Part shown: piece by piece, positions 56,105 through 64,000 of the stretch | Numbering within the stretch: the first letter of the stretch is position 1 | Layout: every line of letters begins with the position of its first letter | Source of the DNA: Macrotis lagotis | Taxonomy: Eukaryota > Chordata > Mammalia > Peramelemorphia > Peramelidae | DNA length: 64,000 bases | Reading direction: 5' to 3' | Assembly (NCBI RefSeq): GCF_037893015.1 | Contig: NC_133660.1 | Location: 286,351,078 to 286,415,077 of the forward strand | Notes under the pieces: model-generated | The model's database searches: none | Seen by the model: only the letters and a program-made list of their open reading frames with translations | Told to the model about the DNA's origin: nothing | Program-made: the position numbers and the translations under genes

Positions 56105-56509
56105 CTTAATAACTATTTATTAAACAATTCCCATTCTGTGGGACATTTCATGAGGCAATAGTGAGGCAAAGCCTCTAAGAGAAGAGGGCTGGGGAAAGCC
56201 AGGTCAACAAGATTGCCTCTCACAGTGGCCCAGTAGAGAGTCCTGCACCCCTCTCCAGGGCAGGCTGGCATGGGCAGTGAGTGCTGGCATGGGTGGAAAG
56301 CTTCAAGGATGGCAATGGCCCTTGTATGGGCTAACTCAGCTCAGGATGCTGCTTATTGTGTGGCCAGGAAGGGTTGTTTGATTAGCAGTGGACGTGGAAC
56401 TGGGTGAAGTAGAAAGACCTCTATTGAATAGCTACCTGGTCAACCTCTTTCTCTTTGATTAGGTTGGAGGGGGATGGAGGGTTGTAAGCTTGGTGTGGGT
56501 AGGTGGGAG

Positions 56510-56718
56510 AGACGGGGAGAGAATGGGGGGGGGGAGACAGAGAGAGAGGGAAAGAAAGATAGAAGGAGTGGAGGAAGGAAAGGGAGGAGAGAGAAAAAGA
56601 AGGAAGGAGGGAAAGAAAGAGAGGGAAGGTGAGCAAGAGAAGAGAGGGAGAGGAGGAGGGAAAGAGAGGGAAGGAAGGAAGAAGAGGAAAGGAAGGAGAA
56701 ATTGGGGGGGAGAGAGGG

Positions 56719-56769
<51 letters not shown>

Positions 56770-56855
56770 AGAACAGAAAGAGAGGAAGAGAAAAGAGAAG
56801 GAAGGAGAAGGGAGGGAGAGAGAGGAAGAGAAGGAAAGAGAGAGGTGGGAGGCCT
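56510..56855 (+). repeat. Polypurine tract with (GA)n
   Basis: About 340 bp nearly all A/G on the plus strand, with a poly-G run near 56526-56534 and (GA)n across about 56722-56766. It yields the longest frames of the window (199 and 206 codons on minus; 147, 82 and 75 on plus), all low-complexity. Confidence 0.97.
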
Positions 56856-57089
56856 GGGGCCTTTATTTCCCCACTGAGACCCCACCTGGTGTGGCTTCTG
56901 TCCTTGTGTCTCTCTTTTTCTGCTCTTAGGTAAAGAAGTGATGGAGATGACCACATCCTTGTGAGCTCTGAAACATCTGAGGAGTGAGCTGCCAGAGGTC
57001 CAACCCGACTCTGCCAGCACAGCTCTGACCCACCTACTTGACCCAGTTGGATGGGCCCAGTGGCTGCTGTGGCCTGCAATGAGGCTGTG

Positions 57090-57172
57090 GACGAGGCCCC
57101 TCCCCCACCCCCACCCCCTTCAGTTTCTTCAATGGTCAGATCTAGGGGGTTGGACTAGATGGGTCTGCTTGG
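57090..57172 (+). repeat. Direct repeat, copy A
   Basis: A C-rich segment then CAATGGTCAGATCTAGGGGG and TTGGACTAGATGGGTCTG. The same stretch recurs 196 bp downstream with few differences. Confidence 0.85.
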
Positions 57173-57199
57173 ACCCCTGAGTTCTGAGGGGCCAATGAG

Positions 57200-57370
57200 G
57201 GGCCCATGTGATATAATGGACAGAACAGTGCTTTGGGAGTCACAAGACCCCCTGTCTTTGTTCACTTTCTGTTGGGGTTTCTATGGACAAGGCCCCCTCC
57301 CCACCCACCCCAACCCCTTCAGTTTCCTCAATGGTCAGATCTAGGGGGTTGGACTAGATGGGTCTGGTGT
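57200..57370 (+). repeat. MIR-like SINE whose 3' half is direct repeat copy B
   Basis: A SINE-head phrase (ATATAATGGACAGAACAG, near 57210) leads to the repeated 3' half (57286-57366), CAATGGTCAGATCTAGGGGG and GGACTAGATGGGTCTG. Confidence 0.7.
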
Positions 57371-57517
57371 CCAACCGTTATAAATGGATCATCCTACAGT
57401 ATTATTTTTATCGGGCTTCGCCCAGTTTTATCTTGCCGTTAACTTTGCCAGTCAGACTGGGGGGGCAGAGACCAGGGTGCTCCAGGAGCTGGCAGGGTGG
57501 CTCTCTTTCAGATGCTA

Positions 57518-57607
57518 TCTTGGATATGTAAAAAATGACAATGCTAGTGCCCTGCCCTCCAGAGGAAGCAAGACTGTGGGAGATGGGACTCTGGCCAGGG
57601 TGGGCTA
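57518..57607 (+). repeat. 90-bp dispersed repeat, copy 2
   Basis: The partner of 53591-53680. It lies outside any L1 and follows a splice-acceptor-like CTCTCTTTCAG (57500-57510). A 74-codon plus frame (57384-57608) runs through it and ends in TAA at its right edge. Confidence 0.85.
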
Positions 57608-57689
57608 AGCTCCCTTGTAGTTTTGGATTCTAGGTTTCTGGGGCTCATCTGACTCCTGTCTGACCAGAGCGGAGAGAGTTAATGTCAGC

Positions 57690-57850
57690 CTCCAGATGGC
57701 TGGAAGGCCCCTGCTGCCAAGTGTTCTCCCTCCCGCTTGTGGTGTGTGGTGGTCTGTCTCCCGTTGGACCCCACCAGCTGCTGCTCCAGGGGCCCAGGCA
57801 CGGGGTGGAGGCAGGATGCCCAGGGGCCTGCAGGGTTCCTATTTATAGTA
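57690..57850. promoter_or_regulatory. MEF2/E-box motif cluster
   Basis: CTATTTATAG (57839-57848) is a perfect MEF2 consensus. CAGATG (57693-57698) and CAGCTG (57775-57780) are E-boxes. All sit in repeat-free GC-rich sequence. MEF2 next to E-boxes is the classic muscle-enhancer arrangement; whether it functions here is inference. Confidence 0.35.
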
Positions 57851-58060
57851 CGTGGATGTGGAGGGTGAACTACCTCTATATACAGCGAAAAGGAGGCAAC
57901 CAGGGGGCTACTCTGACCCCACTCCTGGAAGCCCCCATGGAGGCCCCAGGCAGACTGCCAACTCTCCTGGAGGCCCCATCAGTCAACTGGGCATCCTAGG
58001 CTGTGCTCTGCCTGGCTCTAGGGCTGCTGTAAAGGATAAAGAGAAATAAAGAGCTCTGAG
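57850..58060. other. No gene seen
   Basis: GC-rich unique sequence with AATAAA at 58045-58050. The 105-codon plus frame (57682-57999) spans the motif cluster and is unsupported. Confidence 0.3.
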
Positions 58061-58384
58061 GAGGGCAAAGGACCTGATAACTGAAGAGCCAGTTCCTACA
58101 GGGGGACACACTTAGGAGGTGCCACTTCCTGGAAGAGAAAGAAGACATTGCAAGAAAGTGGTAACTCCCCCAAACCACCATGGAGAACCCAATGGGGGCA
58201 GGGAGATGGGAAGGCTGAGTGAGGGGAGGCTGGGGGCCTGGGCTCCTCTCTTCTGGACTGTAGTGGTATAGAAAAGCATTCGAGTCAATGGTCTTTGGGG
58301 ATCCTCCCAGTTCTGTCATTCTGTGTCCTATAGGTCCTCTTAGCTCTGACATTTCATGTTGCAAGGTCACTCCTGGCTCAGACA

Positions 58385-58628
58385 TTTTTTTAATTTATTT
58401 TTTGAACTACATGTAATGGTAGTTTTCAACAATCATTTTTTTCTGCATGGCTTTGAGTTTCACATTTTTCCCCCCTCCCTCTCTTCCCTTCCCCCTCTCC
58501 AATCTAATATAGAGAATACACATATGATCATACTAAACACTGATCCATAATAATCATATAATGAAAACAGAATCAAATCAAAATGAAAGAAGAAGCATTA
58601 GAGAGCGGAAAAAAGCATAAAAATATAG
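58385..58628 (-). mobile_element. L1 3' fragment, antisense, left part
   Basis: ACTACATGTAATGGTAGTTT, CAACAATCATTTTTTTCTGC, GGCTTTGAGTTTCAC, a C/T block and CATATGATCATACTAAACAC are antisense marsupial L1 3' landmarks. It continues at 58974 after two SINEs. Confidence 0.8.
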
Positions 58629-58639
58629 GACAACTTTTA

Positions 58640-58800
58640 TTTATTTATTTATTTTTTAGGTTTTTGCAAGGCAATGGGGTTAAGTGGCTTGCCCAAGGCC
58701 ACACAGCTAGGTCATTATTAAGTATCTGAAGTTGGATTTGAACTCAGGTCCTCCTGACTCCAGGGCTGGTGCTCTATCCACTGCACCACCTAGCTGTCCC
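58640..58800 (-). mobile_element. WSINE1-type SINE, older of a nested pair
   Basis: Reverse full-length copy with TTTATTTATTTA-rich tail complement. GACAACTTTTA at 58629-58639 recurs at 58963-58973, beyond the next SINE, so this one inserted first and its right duplication was later split. Confidence 0.93.
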
Positions 58801-58805
58801 AAGAC

Positions 58806-58960
58806 TTTTTTTTTTTAGATTTTTTGCAAGGCAATGGGGTTAAGTGGCTTGCCCAAGGCCATACGGCTAGGTCATTATTAAGTGTCTGAGACTGGATTTG
58901 AACCCAGGTACTCCTGACTCCAGGGCCGGTGCTCTATCCACTGCACCACCTAGCTGCCCC
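58806..58960 (-). mobile_element. WSINE1-type SINE, younger of a nested pair
   Basis: Reverse copy inserted into the older SINE's right target-site duplication. AAGAC at 58801-58805 and 58961-58965 is the visible short duplication. Confidence 0.93.
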
Positions 58961-58973
58961 AAGACAACTTTTA

Positions 58974-59285
58974 AAAATTGAAGATAGTAATCTCTGGTCT
59001 ACATTTAAACTCCACAGTTACTTCTTTGGATGTGTACGGTAGTTCCTAGTCTTTTAGAATTGTCTTTGATAATTGGGCTGCTGAGATAAACATCATCATC
59101 ATTGATCATCACCTATTGTTGCTGTCAGTGTGTAGTGTTCTGATTCTTCTCACTTCACTCGGCATCTGTTCATACAAGTCTTTCTAGTCTTTTCTGAAAT
59201 CCCATCCCTCATGATTTCTTACAGAAAAAGAGAATTCTATCACATTCATGTACCACAACTTGTTCAGCCATTCCCCAATTCTTGA
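58974..59285 (-). mobile_element. L1 3' fragment, antisense, right part
   Basis: CATTTAAACTCCACAG, ACATCATCATCATTGATC, GTTGCTGTCAGTGTGTAG, GTTCATACAAGTC, CATTCATGTACCACAAC and CAGCCATTCCCCAATTC complete the element. Confidence 0.8.
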
Positions 59286-59289
59286 AACT

Positions 59290-60060
59290 GCTTAGACTTG
59301 CATTCCCTTCATCTTTTCTATCAAATGGCTACTCTCAATGGTTTCCTCTGTTCTCACTAAAACATCCCCTTGCCTCCCCAAGAAGGATGGCTTTTGGATG
59401 ATATATTCTAGGTAGGGGCTCTCAGGTGCTCCAAGTTTCATTAGCATGAAGAGAGTCCTGGAGTTGAATTTGGGGTTTCCCCACTCAAATAACAACCTGG
59501 TAAGCCTAAGGTTAAGCTGTGCCACCAGGGCAGCCAGAGTCAAGGGAAGGTTCTATTCCATGGTTTCAAGGATGGCTTCTGAGAAGAATCCCCTTTTGCT
59601 TTAGTAGCTTCCCAGTAAGCAACAAGATAGAGACCTACCTCATGTCATATTCTCATTATGTCACAAATATTAAATTCAAAAGAGTGTGCTAATGGGTGGA
59701 ATTCCAGGCCTTATGAGATGGTGGGGAAAGATTTCTCTTTCTTGGGGTGTTTGGTGTTATCTTTCCAGTCATACTAGAAAGACCTTTGACCCCGTGGTCT
59801 ACCACCGTTCATCCATGCCACAAATATTCAGTAAACTCTTTAGAGGAAGCAGAATGATGCAACCTATTTATTGGATTTTATTTCCCCAATTGTTGAGAAA
59901 AGAATCATCTGTGGGTGAGACCCTGCTCCAACCAAGGACAACTTCGAAAGGCCAGGTCTAGGGAACGAGGCTAATCCCCAAGGGGTGGAGTTTCTGAGCC
60001 AGCCCTGTTTCTGTGATGAATCACCTGGGCCAGGAAGTTCATTCTTTTGTTTAACCTGCC
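59290..60060. other. No gene assigned
   Basis: Unassigned sequence with a 91-codon plus frame (59686-59961) and an 83-codon minus frame (59292-59543), neither recognisable. Confidence 0.3.
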
Positions 60061-60092
60061 TCCATCCTAAAAATACTTTATTTTCTTTATAG

Positions 60093-60131
60093 ACACAGGT
60101 TGAAGAAGAGCAAGCACACCGCCAAAAATGA
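60093..60131 (+). other. Candidate 39-nt microexon
   Basis: A TTTATTTTCTTTATAG acceptor (AG at 60091-60092) and a GTAAGC donor (60132-60137) bracket 39 nt. One frame is open for 12 codons (Thr-Gln-Val-Glu-Glu-Glu...), then meets TGA at the end. Another frame, phase 1 at both ends, is open with basic residues. A MEF2-like CTAAAAATAC lies just upstream (60067-60076). No gene recognised; chance splice signals are common in intergenic DNA. Confidence 0.2.
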
Positions 60132-60139
60132 GTAAGCTT

Positions 60140-60695
60140 GCGGGCTTTGCTCCAGACTAGGAGACACCCTGAGGCCAGGGCTCAGTGACCAGGAAGGATG
60201 ACTAAGCTTGACTCGAGAAACTTAGTTGACTCATGGGTTTCTGGGGGGATTGAAGATGTGACCTCAGAGCTGGGCCTGTCTCTCCAGCACAACTCTCAAG
60301 ATTTCATTGCTGCTTCCTCCCAGGAGCCCTTTCGACTGGCTAACCCATGACAAAAGTTCCTCTCGATTCTTACAACCACAGGTCTTTAGGATGAGGCTCT
60401 ACTGTGTGGGAGTCAATGGTGTCCACAGGATTTTCCATCCATCCCCTTCTCTCCACTCACATAGCCACCCTCATTTAGGTTGAGTTCAGCTCTTGCCTAG
60501 AATGCCATACATTTGCCTCCTAATTTGTCTTTTGCTTCCATTTTCCTTGGCCACATAGGGGCCAAAGCCGTTTCCCAAAAGCCTCAGGAGGGACCATGCC
60601 ACTCACCTCTTATCTGAATGGGCTCTTCTGGGGTACGGTTTACATGCTCTTCTTAGCTTGGCCTTTGAGGCCCACTCTAACACGGATCCAGAAGG
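60140..60695. other. No gene; AP-1-like site
   Basis: TTGACTCATGGG near 60228 contains a perfect AP-1 TGACTCA. Nothing else is assignable. Confidence 0.3.
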
Positions 60696-60699
60696 AAGG

Positions 60700-61050
60700 T
60701 GATGGGGTAGAGTAGAAAGGAATCTGTCTCTTGGAGTCAGAAAACCAGGGTCAAATCTTATCCCCAAATCGGAAATCACTCAACAAAAACAACAATCCAT
60801 AAACTTTTGATGTGTCACGTAACTTCCCTGGGTCTAGGCTGGACTATAGCACGGATGATACACGGGAGACAGGAAGCTTTGGGGGCAAATGCAGCCTCTG
60901 ACCATTGACTGGCTGTACCTCCCGCTGCCTCAGTTTCCTCTACTGTAAAATGAGGATAGTAGCAGCACCTATCTCCACTGTTTGTAATATTTGTGAAACT
61001 GTTAACTCAGTACTGCTAAATAAATGCTGGTTCTGGCTATTATTATATAT
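60700..61050 (+). repeat. MIR-like SINE remnants
   Basis: GCCTCAGTTTCCTCTACTG, TAAAATGAGGATAGTAGC and TGCTAAATAAATGCTGG form a long sense MIR 3' half; a head-like part lies near 60705-60760. Confidence 0.75.
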
Positions 61051-61150
61051 CATAATATAATAATTTAATAGAAGAATATTCGGATGTAATAATTATATCA
61101 CAACTACATTAATCCTATAGCTATATTATGATATTATGATTATTATCTTA
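61050..61150. repeat. AT-rich tail
   Basis: (ATTATA)-type low-complexity sequence following the MIR. Confidence 0.7.
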
Positions 61151-61179
61151 TTGTTACTATGTTTCCTTTCAGCTCTAGT

Positions 61180-61580
61180 GCTGAACCTGGACTCTCGCTG
61201 TTCCCTAGACTTGCCTTGTCAGCTGCCACATCTGGCAAGTTGCAACTGTGACTGCCTCTGACAACTTCCCTCTTCTTCCCCACCTGCCTCAGTCCTTTCC
61301 TTCTGCCCAGGCTCAGCTCAGGAGCCCCCTCCTCCATGGAACTGCCCCTCTCCCCTCTTGGCTTTTTTCCCTGAGATGCTTTCTCTCTTCACTTCTAGCT
61401 CCCCCTGGAATCCTTTCCCAGCATCCCCAGGACCAAGAGTTTGAGATCATCTCTCATAGAGAGACCAAGTTGTTTGCACTGGTCACCCCCATTAGGATGG
61501 AAGCCTCTTGAGGGCAGTGACAGTTTTGGCCTCTTTTTAACCCTAGTTCTTAGGGTTTCCTGGCACAAGGGGCACTCTTA
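61180..61580 (+). repeat. L2 3' region
   Basis: CTCTTGAGGGCAGTGACAG, CCCTAGTTCTTAGGG and CTGGCACAAGGGGCAC are the L2 terminal phrase, with pyrimidine-rich L2-like sequence upstream. The 87-codon frame 61248-61511 is within it. Confidence 0.6.
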
Positions 61581-61584
61581 ACAA

Positions 61585-62290
61585 CTTCTGCCCTACCCTT
61601 TCAGCTATGTGACCCTACCCTTTCTGAAGTTCTCAGGTTTCCCTAATCTTTCCTATACTCTTCTCTCATTCTTCTGTATTTGAGGGGAAGCATCCAGAGA
61701 ATGGCAGCCAAGATGGTAAAGAACTTTCTCAAGTTTATACCACAGACTGAAGGGACCTGGGAAACATCCTGGAGAAAAGATGGATTCTGGTGGAACAGGA
61801 ATGAGGCTTGTTCTAACCTGTCTCCCTGAAGGCAGACCCTGGAGCAATATGGGGGGGTAGGGTCACACAGAGTCAGGCTTCCAGAACTGGGGAGCTGTCC
61901 CTATGGGTAACCTTTCCCCTCTTTGGGGGGGGAGGTCTTCAGGCAAAGGCTGGGTGATCTCACATTTAATGCTTTGGGGCAGGCATTCTTACTTAGGTAT
62001 AGGGTGGACAAGCTGGTTCTGAGTTCCTTTCCATTCAGAAATCTGGTAATTCTGTGATGCAGACAATGTATTTGGAGTCCTTAGAGCAATAGATAAGAAT
62101 GTCACAGATATGGTTTGTATCGAGGTATTTGTCAAAGTCCCCCCTGCTATTCTGGCAGAAAAGATGGGGAGATGTGGTCCACAAGAAGACACAGTTGGGT
62201 GCATTCAGAGATGGATGAATGGTTGACACAAAGAACAATCACCCCCAAGACCCCATTGGTGGGTCAGTGTTAACTTGGAGTGTCCCAAGG
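61585..62290. other. No gene seen
   Basis: Poly-G runs near 61852 and 61925. Small minus frames (64-71 codons) without recognisable features. Confidence 0.3.
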
Positions 62291-62299
62291 ATCCAAACT

Positions 62300-62400
62300 T
62301 GACCTGGTACTGTTCAGCCTCAACTTCTTCATTTGTAAAATGAAGGGAATGGCATAGGTGACCTCCAGAGTCTCTTCTAGCCCCAATTCTTTGATCTTTT
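62300..62400 (+). repeat. MIR-like SINE remnant
   Basis: CTCAACTTCTTCATTTG, TAAAATGAAGGGAATGGC and CTTCTAGCCCCAATTCTTTG form a sense 3' half. Confidence 0.65.
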
Positions 62401-62409
62401 CATTTTCAT

Positions 62410-62730
62410 TCTCTTCTCTCATTCTTTCCATCAGTCAGGTGCTCAAAGGAGCCCAGCTTTCTCCTTTCTAGCTGATGACCTGCTTCTGATCATCTTTGCC
62501 CCTTTTAGACACCCCCTTCCCCAAACTTCCTCCATTTTGTCCAGGTTCTTGGTGGAGTCACCTGGACCTCAGCCCTTACAAAGTCTCCTTCCTCATTCCA
62601 ACTCCGCCCTTAACCCCTGGCCTCCAAGTTCCTCAGCCTTCTCACCTCCCAGGTCATGTGTCTCCAGTCAGCCTCCAGCACACCCAGGAACACCCATACT
62701 TTAGGTCCCCAGACCTAATTTGCCCTAGAC
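62410..62730 (+). repeat. Pyrimidine-rich L2-like fragment
   Basis: A C/T-rich stretch with CAAAGTCTCCTTCCTC and AGTTCCTCAGCC resembles diverged L2. Low certainty. Confidence 0.3.
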
Positions 62731-62739
62731 ACTGGAACT

Positions 62740-62880
62740 ATTCTGGTTTCCTTATCCGTCAATGAGAATAATAATGCCATCATTCTTACCTCACGGGGTG
62801 TTGTGAGATTGAAATGTGACAATGGCTGTAAAGTGCCTTATAAATGTATGTTATTGATCATTGCGTGTTTCATGAATTAC
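62740..62880 (+). repeat. MIR-like SINE 3' tail
   Basis: TTTCCTTATCCGTCAATGAG, GTTGTGAGATTGAAATG and AAAGTGCCTTATAAATG are the MIR 3' end. Confidence 0.8.
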
Positions 62881-63199
62881 TTAATGTGCTCGAAGCACCT
62901 ATTCTATGTCCTCCTCAGAGTAGAAGTCAGTGAGTTCTGGGATCTAAGTCATCCTCCCCTTCCAGATAGCTGATGCTAGAGCTAGAAATTAAACATGACT
63001 GAGTGCTCACCTCACTTCTCCTGCTTCTGTTCTTCCTTCTCCTATTTCTCCATAAACAATCCTCCACCCACTGTCTCTGGCTTAGCCTAAGGGAAGGAGA
63101 AATACTGTGGGCACCATCTTAGAACCTGAGGGTGCAGAGTTCTGAGGAAACACCCAGGAATATGGGGACAAAGCCCTGTCTGTGGTAGGCAGGTGAGTA

Positions 63200-63300
63200 T
63201 GGAGGGGAATTAAAGGGAACCTCTTTGAGGGCAGAAGCCATGTGATCTCTTTTCTTTTATTTTTTAATCTCAGTTTCTTCAGCATGGCTCCAGGAAATAG
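63200..63300 (+). repeat. L2 3' end, partial
   Basis: CCTCTTTGAGGGCAGAAGC with a following T-rich stretch resembles the L2 terminus. Confidence 0.4.
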
Positions 63301-63599
63301 AAGAGACTGTTCCAGTCCCAGATTGACTCATGCTGACCCGGTGGTTCAGGCTTGGGAATGCAACACAAGGAGATAACCCTAGACCACCAAGTGGCCAACA
63401 AAAGCTTTACCTAAAGGCTGCTCAGCCTTTGTCAGGTGTACCCCCCCCCCCCACTCCCACTTCTCCACTGGAATTTTAAAGTCTGGTGACCAGAAGCTTT
63501 GGCCACAGTAGGATACTTAGACCCATGAAGTCTACAGGGAGGCTTCATTGCCTAGCCTGGGTGAGGTAGATCTTGTGCCTATCGTAGACCATCACCTTC

Positions 63600-63645
63600 C
63601 CAGCAAGCCTCACTCCAGGCCAGGGGGTGTTTTTATATAGAGTCT
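63600..63645 (-). promoter_or_regulatory. TATA-box-like element
   Basis: On the minus strand CTATATAAAA (63640-63631) is a strong TATA match in non-repetitive sequence. A start of transcription would be expected near 63600. A short frame with Met near 63591 closes after about 15 codons. No gene recognised downstream. Confidence 0.2.
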
Positions 63646-63649
63646 GCAA

Positions 63650-64000
63650 GGGCTAGCCAGTGGACAGAGATGCCTTAAGAAGGCTTCCTGTGGGATATCA
63701 GAACCTCTGGGGACTCTGAGAAGAGATGGATAAGGAATGAACTACATCCACACTGATGAAAACAGATCCATGAAGGTCTGGATCCTCAGCACCAGAGCTG
63801 GTGATCAGAACACCCCCCATGGACTGACACACCCAGGAGGGGCCCACTGTTGCCTCAGCTCCTCTTCCTGTCTTCCTAAGTCCCCCCCCCCCACCCCAGG
63901 CCCATCTTTTTCTCCTTTCTCTGCCCCAGGTTTACTCTCTGAGGGCTGTCAGCTAAGCCCTGCTAAAGTATTAAGCTATGATTAAAAGAGGGGAGGCTTA
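63650..64000. other. No gene seen
   Basis: The L1-like phrase (ACTACATCCACACTGATG near 63740) and a poly-C run near 63883 are the only features noted. Confidence 0.35.

Noticed and set aside
56421..57079. Longest open frames of the window (199 and 206 codons, minus)
   Set aside because: They are Ser/Leu/Pro translations of a polypurine microsatellite; several frames on both strands are open at once.

Overview
This window looks like intergenic or intronic nuclear DNA from a marsupial, most likely an australidelphian one such as a dasyurid. The main evidence is a set of about twelve copies of one young SINE. Each has a tRNA-like head with the string GGCAGCTAGGTGG and a GTTCAAAT B-box-like motif, a body containing TGTGGCCTTGGGCAAG, and a TTGCCTTGCAAAAA tail. 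This matches my memory of the marsupial WSINE1 type. Many copies still have 11-16 bp target-site duplications. Marsupial-type L1 3' ends, MIR/MAR1-like CORE-SINE remnants, L2 and CR1/L3-like fragments fill much of the rest. No bacterial, plasmid, phage or CRISPR feature is present.

I find no convincing intact protein-coding gene. The longest open frames (up to about 206 codons near 56.4-57.1 kb) come from purine/pyrimidine microsatellites, poly-CAT, or SINE/L1 sequence. The best gene-like items are: a minus-strand retropseudogene of an unrecognised small membrane-like protein (8.35-9.52 kb); a CpG-containing, YY1-motif-bearing block at 0.17-0.53 kb; a 39-nt sequence with good splice signals at 60.1 kb; and a short open frame at 22.2-22.46 kb. 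All are tentative.

Layout. 0-6 kb: CpG-bearing block, old repeats, an L2 3' end and two adjacent SINEs. 6-10.5 kb: repeat-poor blocks rich in homeodomain-type motifs, split by a polypyrimidine tract and the retropseudogene. 10.5-19 kb: a hairpin, L1 fragments, MIR/MAR1 and a long L2. 19-28 kb: an element with RFX X-box motifs, (TG)n, a CR1/L3-like block and more L2. 28-42 kb: L2 ORF2 remnants, (GATA)n/(GA)n/(AT)n microsatellites, an L1 3' end and an LTR-like block. 41.6-44.1 kb: a dimeric SINE, another X-box pair and a (TC)n tract. 44-53 kb: mostly L2/MIR and a 20-bp minisatellite. 53-58.1 kb: an L1 3' end carrying a 90-bp insert that is repeated 4 kb away, a (GA)n tract and a possible muscle-type motif cluster. 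58.4-59.3 kb: an L1 fragment holding two nested SINEs. 59.3-64 kb: repeat-poor sequence with a microexon candidate and a possible TATA element.

No pathway or operon can be inferred. The most unusual observations are the 90-bp dispersed duplication (53.6 and 57.5 kb), the 73-nt near-perfect hairpin at 10.75 kb, the 20-bp minisatellite carrying TCF/LEF-like cores at 51.7 kb, and repeated RFX X-box-like motifs in repeat-poor DNA. All calls come from reading by eye; repeat-family names are from memory, and approximate boundaries may be off by tens of bases.
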